DNA of 64,000 bases from Massilia sp. KIM (GTDB lineage: Bacteria; Pseudomonadota; Gammaproteobacteria; Burkholderiales; Burkholderiaceae_D), in the NCBI RefSeq assembly GCF_002007115.1, contig NZ_MVAD01000002.1:248001-312000 (forward strand). The letters are read 5' to 3'. The notes under the pieces are model-generated. The model was not told the DNA's origin. It worked only from the letters and a program-made list of their open reading frames with translations, and did no database searches. The position numbers were made by a program, and so were the translations under genes. Position 1 is the first letter of the stretch, and each line of letters begins with the position of its first letter. Below are positions 23,883 to 33,211 of the stretch, one piece after another.

Positions 23883-26723
23883 TCAGCGCCGCTTGCGCGG
23901 AGCCGCCTTGGCCTTGAGCTGGCCGTCGCTGTCGCGCACTTCCGGCTCGCCCAGCCCGAGCGGCTTGAGCTGGGGCAGGATGCGCTTCCTGTCGCCCACC
24001 GCCACCACCAGCATCCGCGCGGGGTCGAGCAGGCTGCCGGCCAGCGCCTGCACCCTGGCCGCGTCCACCTGGGCGAAGCGCTGCGGCAGTCCGGCATACC
24101 AGTCGAGCGGCAGGCCATAGACGAACAGGTCGGCCAGGCTGGCGCCGATGTCGGCATTGGTGTCGAACTGGCCGGGCAGGGACAGCACCTGGGCGTCGCG
24201 CGCCGCCGCCAGTTCGTCCGGCGGCAGGGGCTGGGCGCGCAGCGCTTCGAGCTCGCGCAGGATCTCGCGCACCGAGGCGCCGGTGGCGTCGCGCCGGAAG
24301 CTGCCGGCGACGATGAAAGGACCCGGCGTGCGGTCGTAGCGGAAGCCCGAATACACGCCATAGGTGTAGCCCTTGGTCTCGCGCAGGTTGGTGTTGAGGC
24401 GGCTGGAGAACATGCCGCCCAGCGCGCCGTTCAGCACCTGCAGGGCCGCATAGTCGGGCGTGGCGCGATCGACCGCGAGGCGGGTCACGCGCAGCGCCGT
24501 CTGCACCGCGCCGGGCTGGTCGACCAGCACCAGGCGCGCCCCCGTGCCGGCCGGCGCCTGGTCGGCGGGCGCCGGGGCCAGGCCGCCCTGCCAGGCGCCG
24601 AAGCGCGCTTCGGCCAGCGCCTTGAGCTCATCTTCGGTGATATGGCCCGTCACCACCAGCGCCGCGTTTGCGGGCAGGTAGTGGCGGCGCCAGAACGCCT
24701 CCAGGTCGGCGCGCGTGGTGGCGCGGATCGCCGCCTCCGTGCCGAGCTGGCCGTAGCCTTTCGCATGGCGCGCGCCATACAGGGCCCCGGCGGCGGCCAC
24801 AGCGGCCACGGTCTCGGGATCGTCGCGCTGCTGGATCAATTCACCCAGCCGGTCGGCGCGCTGGCGCTCGACCTCGGCGGCCGGGAAGGAAGGGCGCTGC
24901 ACTACGTCGGCCATGATCTCGAGCGCCTGCGCGAAGGTCGAGCGCAGGGCCACCAGCGAGACGCTGGAGGCGTCGGCATAGCTGCCGGCGTCCAGGTAGG
25001 CGCCCAGTTGCGCCAGTTCGTCGGCGATCTGGAGGGAGCTGCGCGTGCTGGTGCCTTCTTCCAGCATCTGGGCGGTGAATCCGGCCAGGCCGGGAAGCTG
25101 GTCGGGGTTGGCCGCGCTGCCGCTTTTCACCACCAGCTGGGCCGAGACCATGGGCAGGGCCGGGTTGTAGTGGTGGATCACGGTGAGGCCGTTCGCGAGC
25201 TTGAAGCTTTTCCCTTGCGGCAGGGTGAAGCTGGGCGCCGGCCCGGCCTTGGGCGGCGTCGCGCGCCAGGCTTCGTCCGGATTGATGCCGGCGCCGGCCT
25301 TGGCGCTCGCGGTCTTCGGCGCCTTGGACGCCTTGGGCGCGGGCGGGTCCTGGATGACCGGCTCGCCCGGCACCGCCGTCACCACCGCGCGCGCGTTCGG
25401 CTGCAGCCAGGTGCGCACCGCGCGCTGCACGGCCGCCGCGTCGACCCGGCGCAGGCGCGCGATGTCCTTGGGCAGGTAGCCGGGGTCGCCGGTGTACTGG
25501 TTGTAGTGGTTGATCTGGTCGGCCAGTCCGTCGCCGCCCAGTTTTTCGATCGAAGACAGCAGGGCGGTCTCGATGCTGTTGCGGGCGCGCTCCACCTCGC
25601 GCTCAGAGGGGCCGTGCTCGCGCAGCTGGGCCAGCTCGGCGTCGACCGCCTGCTCCAGCTCGCGCGCGCTGTGGCCGGCGCGCGCGGTGACGTCGATCTC
25701 GAAGGTCGAGGTGAGGGCGTAGGAATTCTGGGCCGCGTCCACGTCCTGGGCGATCTGGCGCTCGTAGACCAGGGTCTTGTACAGGCGGCTCGACTTGCCG
25801 CCCGCAAGGATCTGGGCCGCCACCGCCAGTTCGATGTCGCCGTCCTGGTAGGCCGGGGGCGTGAGCCAGCCCATGTACACGCGCGGCAGCTCGATGCGGT
25901 CTGCCACCTCGACCCGGCGTTCGCTGGTGATCGGCGGCGTGACCACCTTCGGGCGCGCCACCGGCTCGCTGGGGCGCAAGCTGCCGAAGTAGCGCTCCAC
26001 CAGGGCCCGCGTCTTCGCCTTGTCGATGTCGCCGGCGATCACCAGGCTGGCGTTGTTCGGGCCGTAGTAGCGCATGAAGAACTGGCGCACGTCTTCCAGG
26101 CGCGCGCTCTGGATGTCGGCGTGCGAACCGATGATCGAGGCGTAGTAGGGGTGGCCCTTGGGGAAGAGGGCGTGGGCCAGGGCTTCCTCGACCACGCCAT
26201 AGGGCTCGTTCTCGACGCTTTCGCGGCGCTCGTTGCGCACCACGTCCTGCTGGTTGCTGAGGGCCTTCTGGTCGAGCACGTCGAGCAGGTAGCCCATGCG
26301 GTCCGCATGCACCCACAGCGCCAGCTCGAGCTGGTTGGAGGGCACCGTGTCGTAGTAGTTGGTGGCGTCGTAGTCGGTGCTGCCGTTGCTGTCGGTGGCG
26401 CCGGCGCCTTCCAGCAGGCGGTCGGCCAGGCCGCGCGGAATGTGCCGGGTGGCCGCGAACATCATGTGCTCGAACAGGTGGGCGAAGCCGGTCAGGCCGG
26501 GCGCCTCGTTGGCCGGCCCGACGTGGTACCACAGGTTGACCGCGGCGATCGGCAGGCGCTTGTCCTCGACCAGGATCACCTGCAGGCCGTTTGGCAGGGT
26601 GTATTTGTCGTACTGGATCACGGGCAGCGGGGCCGGGCTGCTCGGCTGGGCCCAGGCGCCATCGGGCGCGGCGGCGTGCAGGCCGGCGCACAGCAGGGGG
26701 GCCAGCAGCTTGCTCAATTTCAT
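23883..26723 (-). CDS. Secreted M16-family zinc metallopeptidase (double domain)
   Basis: A 946-residue peptidase with a signal peptide (about 1-26, ending A-W-A-Q). The N-terminal M16 half holds the inverted zinc motif H-L-F-E-H (His82, Glu85, His86), with a downstream N-E-R-R-E-S-V-E-N-E segment supplying the third ligand. The C-terminal half (from about residue 480) has the same fold but lacks H-x-x-E-H (A-G-F-T-A-Q-M), so it is the non-catalytic partner domain. Many bacteria encode the two halves as separate genes; here they are fused, as in pitrilysin/PqqL. Periplasmic peptide degradation is the likely role. ATG 26723 follows CCGGAGAATTC. Confidence 0.92.
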   Translation of the reverse strand: MKLSKLLAPLLCAGLHAAAPDGAWAQPSSPAPLPVIQYDKYTLPNGLQVILVEDKRLPIAAVNLWYHVGPANEAPGLTGFAHLFEHMMFAATRHIPRGLADRLLEGAGATDSNGSTDYDATNYYDTVPSNQLELALWVHADRMGYLLDVLDQKALSNQQDVVRNERRESVENEPYGVVEEALAHALFPKGHPYYASIIGSHADIQSARLEDVRQFFMRYYGPNNASLVIAGDIDKAKTRALVERYFGSLRPSEPVARPKVVTPPITSERRVEVADRIELPRVYMGWLTPPAYQDGDIELAVAAQILAGGKSSRLYKTLVYERQIAQDVDAAQNSYALTSTFEIDVTARAGHSARELEQAVDAELAQLREHGPSEREVERARNSIETALLSSIEKLGGDGLADQINHYNQYTGDPGYLPKDIARLRRVDAAAVQRAVRTWLQPNARAVVTAVPGEPVIQDPPAPKASKAPKTASAKAGAGINPDEAWRATPPKAGPAPSFTLPQGKSFKLANGLTVIHHYNPALPMVSAQLVVKSGSAANPDQLPGLAGFTAQMLEEGTSTRSSLQIADELAQLGAYLDAGSYADASSVSLVALRSTFAQALEIMADVVQRPSFPAAEVERQRADRLGELIQQRDDPETVAAVAAAGALYGARHAKGYGQLGTEAAIRATTRADLEAFWRRHYLPANAALVVTGHITEDELKALAEARFGAWQGGLAPAPADQAPAGTGARLVLVDQPGAVQTALRVTRLAVDRATPDYAALQVLNGALGGMFSSRLNTNLRETKGYTYGVYSGFRYDRTPGPFIVAGSFRRDATGASVREILRELEALRAQPLPPDELAAARDAQVLSLPGQFDTNADIGASLADLFVYGLPLDWYAGLPQRFAQVDAARVQALAGSLLDPARMLVVAVGDRKRILPQLKPLGLGEPEVRDSDGQLKAKAAPRKRR

Positions 26724-26749
26724 GAATTCTCCGGGGTGAAGCATCGATT

Positions 26750-27727
26750 CTAATGGCAGTCGGCGCGTCCGTGGTCCGGCGTCGCGCCGGGCGCCAGCTT
26801 GCCTGGGTCGGCCGGCAGGAAGCGCCAGGCGTAGCCGTTGTCGAGCAGGCGCAGCTCGAGCACGCCGTCATGGCTGGCGTCGCGTACTTCGCTGTGCGGG
26901 GTCCGTTTCAGGAAGGGTGTCGCGAAAGCGCCGCCGGTGCCGACCACGAACTGGCGGATGCCGCGCGCGGGATCGCGCCTGCCGTCGGCGTCCTGGGGCG
27001 CGAAGCGCTCGTAGTCGTGGTCGTGCCCGGACAGCACCAGTTCGGCGCCCGCATCATACAGGATCCGCCACGCATCCTGCATGCGCCCGGGCCCGCGGTG
27101 GCCGCCGGAGGTGTACAGCGGGTGGTGCCAGAAGGCCAGGGTGCAGCGCGCCGGCTGGGCCGCCAGCTCGGCGCGCAGCCAGTCCAGCTGGGCGGCGTGT
27201 TCGGCGCCGCGCAGGTTGCTGTTCAGGGACAGCAGCAGCCAGCCGCCCAGGCGCACGCTGTAGTAGCCGCGCCCGGCGCGCGCGCCGAAATAGGCGAAGT
27301 AGGGGGCAGCCCCTGGCGTGGCGTACTCGTGGTTGCCGGGGCTGGGCCAGGTGCGCTCGCGAAAGCGGCCCCAGGTGGGGTCATAGCATTCCGCGAACTC
27401 GCGCGCCGCGCCGACCGGGTAGGTGTGGTCGCCCAGGGTCAGCACCACGGCCCGGGGATCGGCGCGCAGCGCCCATTCGACCAGCTCGGCGGTGGCGGCC
27501 GCGCCCGACCAGCGCGGGTCGGGGTGGGCGCAGCGGGCGATGTCGCCGGCCGCATAGACGGTGTGGCCGCGGTCCGCCGCCGTGGCGGCGGGCGCCAGAC
27601 AGACCAGGATCAGCGCCAGCGCGAGAGCCGGGACGGGCGTCCGGGCGAGCGTCATGACAGGCGGCAGGGCGGCCAGTGCGCGCCGGAGCCGCCGCAGGGG
27701 CGGCAGGGGCCGGGTAGCCGTCGCCAT
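26750..27727 (-). CDS. Secreted calcineurin-like metallophosphoesterase
   Basis: About 325 residues with an N-terminal export signal. The metal-site motifs are G-D-I-A, L-G-D-H-T-Y, P-G-N-H-E-Y, the W-H-H-P segment and G-H-D-H-D-Y-E-R. These match the purple-acid-phosphatase-like branch of calcineurin-type phosphoesterases. The phosphate substrate is unknown. The start is uncertain: ATG 27727 lies 13 bp after the pncC stop and has a weak GGCGG, while ATG 27655 would give a more compact signal peptide. It follows pncC in the same direction and is probably cotranscribed. Confidence 0.82.
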   Translation of the reverse strand: MATATRPLPPLRRLRRALAALPPVMTLARTPVPALALALILVCLAPAATAADRGHTVYAAGDIARCAHPDPRWSGAAATAELVEWALRADPRAVVLTLGDHTYPVGAAREFAECYDPTWGRFRERTWPSPGNHEYATPGAAPYFAYFGARAGRGYYSVRLGGWLLLSLNSNLRGAEHAAQLDWLRAELAAQPARCTLAFWHHPLYTSGGHRGPGRMQDAWRILYDAGAELVLSGHDHDYERFAPQDADGRRDPARGIRQFVVGTGGAFATPFLKRTPHSEVRDASHDGVLELRLLDNGYAWRFLPADPGKLAPGATPDHGRADCH

Positions 27728-27740
27728 CCGCCGTCTGGGA

Positions 27741-28223
27741 TTACTCGATGAAGCGCAGCAGCCCCCGCAGCGCGTGCGCGACGGTCTGTTCGCGCACCGC
27801 CTGGCGGTCGCCCGAGAACACCAGCCGCTCCGTATAGGTGGTGGCGCCGCGCGACCAGCCGAAGCAGACCGTGCCGACCGGCTTGCCCGGCACCGCGCCG
27901 GTGGGGCCGGCGATGCCGGTGGTCGACACCGCCACGTCGGCATTGCTGTTGGCGACCGCGCCCTGGGCCATGGCCGCCGCCACTTCCTCGCTGACCGAGC
28001 CGAACTGGGCGATCAGGGCCGCCGGCACCTCCAGCAGCTCGGTCTTGGAGGCGTTGGAATAGGTGACGAAGCCGCAGTCGAACCAGCCGGTCGAGCCGGG
28101 AATCTCGGTGATGGCATAGGAGATCCCGCCGCCGGTACACGATTCGGCCGTGGCCAGCAGCAGCCGCTTGGCCTCGAGGGAGCGTCCAACCTGGGTAGCA
28201 AGTTCGATGATGTCGTTCGTCAC
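27741..28223 (-). CDS. pncC: Nicotinamide-nucleotide amidohydrolase (CinA C-terminal type)
   Basis: A 160-residue PncC protein that deamidates nicotinamide mononucleotide to nicotinate mononucleotide for NAD recycling. It is a stand-alone CinA C-terminal domain: T-A-E-S-C-T-G-G with the catalytic Ser, Y-S-N-A-S-K, and S-T-T-G-I-A-G-P-T-G. No N-terminal MoCF-like CinA domain is present. The start is GTG 28223, which has AGGAG at 7-nt spacing; earlier in-frame codons have no such site. It is the first gene of a two-gene unit with the phosphoesterase. Confidence 0.93.
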   Translation of the reverse strand: MTNDIIELATQVGRSLEAKRLLLATAESCTGGGISYAITEIPGSTGWFDCGFVTYSNASKTELLEVPAALIAQFGSVSEEVAAAMAQGAVANSNADVAVSTTGIAGPTGAVPGKPVGTVCFGWSRGATTYTERLVFSGDRQAVREQTVAHALRGLLRFIE

Positions 28224-28580
28224 GTGAGGCTCCTTTGCGTGCTGGCGGCGGACGGGCGTCCGCTGTTGGTTCATTCTAGCGCGCTCCGCGGCTTCTTGGT
28301 ACGGCAACATTTCATAATATGCTACTCAAAGCGGGCTGGACGGTTTACAGTGCAGCGCCCCTTGAGATAGAAGAAATATTCCGTGCGACATGTTTGTTAA
28401 ATCTGCTGCTATGCTGGAACGCCTGCCTGGAGTGCCTGGGAAGGCGCTTTTTTTCGTTTCCGTAGGACCTGAACATGCCGCACGCATCGATCGCGCGTCG
28501 CCACCCGGGGCCGGCACGGCCGTGATGCCGTCTGCCGTCCGCCCGCACGCGCCGGTGCCTTGCCGCCCCGTGGAGGACGC
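28224..28580. other. Divergent gap between pncC and the hybrid kinase gene
   Basis: No gene is visible. A GC-rich stretch able to form a weak CGCCT/AGGCG hairpin (about 28420-28446) is followed by a 7-T run at 28448-28454. This could be an attenuator in the kinase leader or the end of a short RNA, but I find no convincing promoter pair for the latter. Confidence 0.4.
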
Positions 28581-30614
28581 ATGAGCCGCCAGCGCTCGAT
28601 CCGAAAAAAGCTGGTGGCGGTGGTGATGGCGACGACCCTCGCCGCGCTCCTGGTCTCGATCGCCATCGTGATCGGCTATGACCTGCGCAGCTACCACCGC
28701 ACGCTGGTGAACGACATGAGCACCCAGGCCGAGCTGGTGGGGCACATGACCTCGGCCGCCCTGACCTTCGACGACCCGCGCCTGGCCAACGAGAACCTGG
28801 CCCTGCTGCGCACCCGTCCGCTGGTGCGCGCGGCCGCCATCTACGACGCCGGCGGCCAGTTGTTCGCCTCCTACGCGGCGGCCGGGGAGGGGCGCCAGAT
28901 CCCGACCCGTCTCAGCCTCGACGCGGTGCGCAGCGGCGACGGCGACCTGGTGGTCCAGCATCGCATCGTCGAGAACGGCGACACCCTGGGCACCGTGGTG
29001 CTGCGCGCCGAGAGCGGCATGCTGACCCGCTTCGTCGACTACCTGGCGATCGGGGTCGGGGTGACCCTGCTGGCCATGGCCGTGGTCTGGCTGCTGATGC
29101 AGCGCATCGGGCGGGTGGTGACGGCGCCGCTGGTGGCCCTCACCGAGACCGCCCACGAAGTGGTCCAGACGCGCGACTATTCGCGCCGCGCGCCGCGCAT
29201 CTCGGAGGACGAGGCGGGCGAGCTGGTCGACTCCTTCAACGCCATGCTGACCGAGATCGAGCAGCGCACCCGCGAGCTGGAGAATTCCAACAGCGCCATC
29301 GTGCGCGAAGCCCAGGAGCGCTCGCGCGCCCAGCAGGAAGTGATGCGCCTGAACGAGCAGCTCGAACACCGTGTCGACGAGCGCACCCTGCAGCTGGCCC
29401 TGGCCAACGCCGAACTGGCCAACGCGATCGAAGCGGCGCGCAACGCCAACCAGGCCAAGTCGGCCTTCCTGTCGTCGATGAGCCACGAGCTGCGCACCCC
29501 GCTCAACGCGATCCTGGGCTTCGCCCAGATCCTGACCTCCGACAACCTGCCTTCGACCCTGGAGCAGAAGAAGGAATTCGCCAACCACATCCTCAAGGCC
29601 GGCCGCCACCTGCTCACCCTGATCAACGAGATCCTCGACCTGGCCAAGGTGGAATCCGGCACCCTGACCCTGTCGATGGAGCCGGTGGCGCTCAGGGACA
29701 CCCTGGCCGAGTGCCGCTCGATGGTCGAGCCGATCGCCGCCAGCCGCGGGGTGAGGGTGCTGTTCCCTGACGTGGACGGGGCGGTGGTGCTGGCCGACCG
29801 CACCCGCCTCAAGCAGGTGCTGCTCAACCTCCTGTCCAACGCCGTCAAGTACAACCGCGAGGCCGGCGCCGTGGTGGTCACCTGCGAGCAGACCGCGCCC
29901 TCGCGGGTGCGCCTGTCGGTGCAGGACACCGGGCACGGCCTGACCCCGGAGCAGGTCGGCAGCCTGTTTCAGCCCTTCAACCGCCTGGGCCAGGAGGCCG
30001 GCGCCCAGGAGGGCACCGGGATCGGCCTGGTGGTGACCAAGCGCCTGGTCGAGCTGATGGGCGGCGACATCGGGGTCAGCAGCAGCCCGGGCGTGGGCAG
30101 CGTGTTCTGGATCGAGCTGGCCACCACCTCGCCGCTGGCGTCGGCCCTGCCCGAGCGCGTCGAGGACCAGCCGCACGCCGCCCCGCCCGCCGCGCGCGAG
30201 GGCGAGCCCCACCTGCTGCTCTACGTCGAGGACAACCCGGCCAACCTGCGCCTGGTGGAAGAGATCGTGCGCTTCCGGCCCGACCTGCGCATGCTGTCGG
30301 CGCCCGACGGCCACCTCGGCCTGCAGCTGGCGCGCGCGCACCGCCCCGAGGTCATCCTGATGGACCTGAACCTGCCCGGCATGAGCGGGATCGAAGTCCT
30401 GCGCCAGCTGCGCGCCGACCCCGAAACCGCGGCCATCCCCGTCATCGCCCTGACCGCCAACGCCATGCCGCGCGACATCGAGCGCGGGCGGGCCGCGGGC
30501 TTCCACCGCTATCTCACCAAACCGATCGAGATCGACAAGTTCACCGAAGCGATCGACAGTACGCTGGCGCGCCTGCAGAGAAGCGGGGCGGCGGCCGAAA
30601 GGAAAGATGGATGA
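28581..30614 (+). CDS. Membrane hybrid sensor histidine kinase with C-terminal receiver
   Basis: A 677-residue kinase. Two membrane helices (about residues 12-35 and 150-175) enclose a periplasmic domain of about 115 residues resembling CHASE8. A HAMP segment, a coiled coil, a HisKA domain with S-H-E-L-R-T-P (His302) and an HATPase domain (N-A-V-K-Y-N, D-T-G-H-G-L, G-T-G-I-G-L) follow. A receiver domain ends the protein with phospho-acceptor Asp595 (M-D-L-N-L-P-G). ATG 28581 has GGAGGAC upstream. Its stop overlaps the ATG of the next gene (ATGA), so kinase and REC-GGDEF-EAL protein are made together and probably signal to each other. The stimulus is unknown. Confidence 0.93.
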   Translation: MSRQRSIRKKLVAVVMATTLAALLVSIAIVIGYDLRSYHRTLVNDMSTQAELVGHMTSAALTFDDPRLANENLALLRTRPLVRAAAIYDAGGQLFASYAAAGEGRQIPTRLSLDAVRSGDGDLVVQHRIVENGDTLGTVVLRAESGMLTRFVDYLAIGVGVTLLAMAVVWLLMQRIGRVVTAPLVALTETAHEVVQTRDYSRRAPRISEDEAGELVDSFNAMLTEIEQRTRELENSNSAIVREAQERSRAQQEVMRLNEQLEHRVDERTLQLALANAELANAIEAARNANQAKSAFLSSMSHELRTPLNAILGFAQILTSDNLPSTLEQKKEFANHILKAGRHLLTLINEILDLAKVESGTLTLSMEPVALRDTLAECRSMVEPIAASRGVRVLFPDVDGAVVLADRTRLKQVLLNLLSNAVKYNREAGAVVVTCEQTAPSRVRLSVQDTGHGLTPEQVGSLFQPFNRLGQEAGAQEGTGIGLVVTKRLVELMGGDIGVSSSPGVGSVFWIELATTSPLASALPERVEDQPHAAPPAAREGEPHLLLYVEDNPANLRLVEEIVRFRPDLRMLSAPDGHLGLQLARAHRPEVILMDLNLPGMSGIEVLRQLRADPETAAIPVIALTANAMPRDIERGRAAGFHRYLTKPIEIDKFTEAIDSTLARLQRSGAAAERKDG

Positions 30615-33205
30615 TCTCCCTGCTTGATATCCGGCGCGCGCGCATCCTGGTCGTCGACGACGAGCCGGTGAACGTGCAGCTGCTCGAGTACCTGCTCAAG
30701 ACCACCGGCTACGAAAACGTGTTCAGCACCAACGACCCGCGCCAGGTGGTGTCGCTGCACCTGAAGCACCGCTTCGACCTCATCATCCTCGACCTGCACA
30801 TGCCCGGCATGGACGGCTTCGACGTGATGGAAGCGCTCAAGCCGCTGGAGAGCGACTCCTGGCTGCCGGTGCTGGTGGTGACGGCCGAGCCGGACAAGAA
30901 GCTGGCGGCGCTGGAAGCGGGGGCGCGCGACTTCATCGGCAAGCCCTTCGACACCGTGGAGGTGATGACCCGCATCCGCAACCTGCTGGAAGTGCGCCTG
31001 CTGCACCGCGAGTCGCGCGACTACGGCACGCAGCTCGAGCGCGAGGTGCGCGAGCGCACCGCCGAGCTGGCGCGCTTTCGCGGCGCGATGGACGCCACGC
31101 CGGACGCGATCTTCCTGATCGACACCGCCGGCATGGCGATGGTCGACGTCTCGGACGGCGCCTGCCGCATGCTGGGCTTCTCGCGCGACGCCCTGATGCG
31201 GATCGATCCGGTGGCGCTGGGCCTGGCCAGCCGCGAGCAGCTCGAGCGCATGCTGGGGGAGGGCGAGGGCAAGGGCGAGCACGGCGGGCGCGAGGGCGAC
31301 ATCGTCGAGACCGAACTGCTGCGCGCCGGCGGCGAAGGCTCGGTGCCGGTCGAGATCAGCTGGAAGCTGCAGGAGCTGGGCAACAGCCGCTTCCTGATCG
31401 CGGTGGTGCGCGACATCACCGAGCGCGTGCACGCGGCCGAGCGCCTGCGTCACGCGGCCAGCTACGACGCCCTGACCGGCCTGCCGAACCGCACCCTGTT
31501 CTTCGAGAACCTGCGCTCGGCGATCGAGCTGGCCCAGGACAAGAACTGGCGGGTGGCGGTCATGTGCATCACGCTCGACCGCTTCAAGGTAATCAACGAT
31601 TCGCTCGGCACGGCGCGCGGCGACGAGCTGCTGCGCCAGTTCTCGACCCGCCTGGTGCGCAGCGTCAAGATGCGCGAGCTGGTGGGGCGCCTGGGCGGCG
31701 ACGAGTTCGCGCTGATCCTGACCATGCAGCGCGACCAGCAGGAAGCGGTGAACGTGGCCAACGAGATCCGCGAGACCCTGCGCGCGCCCTTCGACCTGCA
31801 CGGCCAGCAGGCGGCGCTCACGGCCAGTATCGGCATCGCCATGTACCCGGACGACACCACCGATCCCGGCGCGCTGGTCAAGTACGCCGACGCCGCCATG
31901 GTGCGCGCCAAGGAGGCGGGACGCGATGGCTACCGCTTCTTCACCGCCGGCATGAACGTCCAGGTGCTGGCGCGCCTCGACCTCGAGCTGGCGCTGCGCG
32001 GCGCCCTCGAAGGCCGGCAGTTCGTGCTGCATTACCAGCCCAAGCTGGAGCTGAACACCGGCCGCATCTCGGGCGTGGAGGCGCTGCTGCGCTGGCACCG
32101 GCCGGGCTATGGCCTGGTCTACCCGGCCGAGTTCGTGCCGGTGATGGAAGAGACCGGGCTGGTGGTGCGGGTGGGCGAGTGGATCATCGACGAGGCCTGC
32201 CGCCAGATGGCGGCCTGGAACGCGGCCGGGGTGCGCGACGTGCGGGTGGGCGTGAACGTGTCGAGCCGCCAGTTCGCCGAGGGCGACCTGGAGGGCGTGG
32301 TGCGCGCCGCGCTGGAGCGCCACGGGGTGGAGCCGAGCCAGCTCGAGCTGGAGCTGACCGAGAGCGCGCTGATGGTCAACGCCGAGCACACCACCGAAGT
32401 GCTGACCCGCCTCAAGCAGCTCGGGATCCGGGTCGCGATCGACGATTTCGGCACCGGCTATTCCTCGCTGGCCTACCTGAAGCGCTTCCCGATCGACAAG
32501 CTCAAGATCGACATCGCCTTCGTGCGCGACATCATCCACAGCCCCGACGACGCGGCGATCGCGCTGGCCATCATCAGCATGGCGCACAGCCTGCACATGC
32601 AGGTGATCGCCGAAGGGGTCGAGACGCGGGCCCAGATGGCCTACCTGCGGCGTCACCATTGCGACGAGATCCAGGGCTTCCACTTCTCGCGCGCGCTGCC
32701 GCCGGAGCAGCTGGCCGAGCTGGTGACCGACAACCGCGCCCAGCCCGGCGGGCAGCCGACGGCGGCCGAGGACAATGTCCAGACCCTGCTGGTGGTGGAC
32801 GACGACGTCAACGTGCTGACCGCGCTGCACCGCCTGTTCCGGCGCGACGGCTACCGGGTGCTGACGGCGGCTTCGCCGACCGAGGGCTTCGAGCTGCTGG
32901 CCCTGTACCGGGTGCAGGTGATCGTGTGCGACCAGCGCATGCCGGTGATGAGCGGGACGGAATTCCTGAGCCGGGTGAAGGAGATGTATCCCGAGACGGT
33001 GCGCATCATGCTGTCGGGCTACACCGGGGTGGATTCGGTGCTCGATTCGATCAACCGCGGGGCGATCTACCGTTTCTATACCAAGCCCTGGAACGACGCC
33101 CAGTTGCGCGACAATATCCGGCAGGCCTTCCGCCATTACTGGCTGACCTATGGGCCCTACGACGACCGCAAGCTGCCGCGCGAAGACGACGCGAAACAGG
33201 CCTAG
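30611..33205 (+). CDS. REC-PAS-GGDEF-EAL-REC response regulator
   Basis: An 864-residue c-di-GMP protein with a receiver at each end. REC1 has phospho-acceptor Asp61 (L-D-L-H-M-P-G). A PAS domain (about 155-265), GGDEF (G-G-D-E-F at 362-366) and EAL (Glu490) follow. REC2 is at about 720-840 with Asp774 (C-D-Q-R-M-P) and an F-Y-T-K-P-W-N motif like receivers paired with HD-GYP domains. The GGDEF domain has Thr321 where a metal-binding Asp is usual (I-T-L-D-R-F-K), so cyclase activity may be lost. The EAL catalytic set looks complete, so net phosphodiesterase action is likely. It overlaps the upstream hybrid kinase gene by 4 bp, its probable partner. Confidence 0.92.
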   Translation: MISLLDIRRARILVVDDEPVNVQLLEYLLKTTGYENVFSTNDPRQVVSLHLKHRFDLIILDLHMPGMDGFDVMEALKPLESDSWLPVLVVTAEPDKKLAALEAGARDFIGKPFDTVEVMTRIRNLLEVRLLHRESRDYGTQLEREVRERTAELARFRGAMDATPDAIFLIDTAGMAMVDVSDGACRMLGFSRDALMRIDPVALGLASREQLERMLGEGEGKGEHGGREGDIVETELLRAGGEGSVPVEISWKLQELGNSRFLIAVVRDITERVHAAERLRHAASYDALTGLPNRTLFFENLRSAIELAQDKNWRVAVMCITLDRFKVINDSLGTARGDELLRQFSTRLVRSVKMRELVGRLGGDEFALILTMQRDQQEAVNVANEIRETLRAPFDLHGQQAALTASIGIAMYPDDTTDPGALVKYADAAMVRAKEAGRDGYRFFTAGMNVQVLARLDLELALRGALEGRQFVLHYQPKLELNTGRISGVEALLRWHRPGYGLVYPAEFVPVMEETGLVVRVGEWIIDEACRQMAAWNAAGVRDVRVGVNVSSRQFAEGDLEGVVRAALERHGVEPSQLELELTESALMVNAEHTTEVLTRLKQLGIRVAIDDFGTGYSSLAYLKRFPIDKLKIDIAFVRDIIHSPDDAAIALAIISMAHSLHMQVIAEGVETRAQMAYLRRHHCDEIQGFHFSRALPPEQLAELVTDNRAQPGGQPTAAEDNVQTLLVVDDDVNVLTALHRLFRRDGYRVLTAASPTEGFELLALYRVQVIVCDQRMPVMSGTEFLSRVKEMYPETVRIMLSGYTGVDSVLDSINRGAIYRFYTKPWNDAQLRDNIRQAFRHYWLTYGPYDDRKLPREDDAKQA

Positions 33206-33211
33206 GAGCTT

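Noticed and set aside
23328..26753. A 1141-codon plus-strand frame across the M16 peptidase
   Set aside because: It is a shadow of the minus-strand peptidase, whose zinc motif and signal peptide are intact.
28392..28455. A small RNA ending at the T-run before the hybrid kinase gene
   Set aside because: The hairpin is weak and no promoter with acceptable spacing was found; kept only as a note on the gap.
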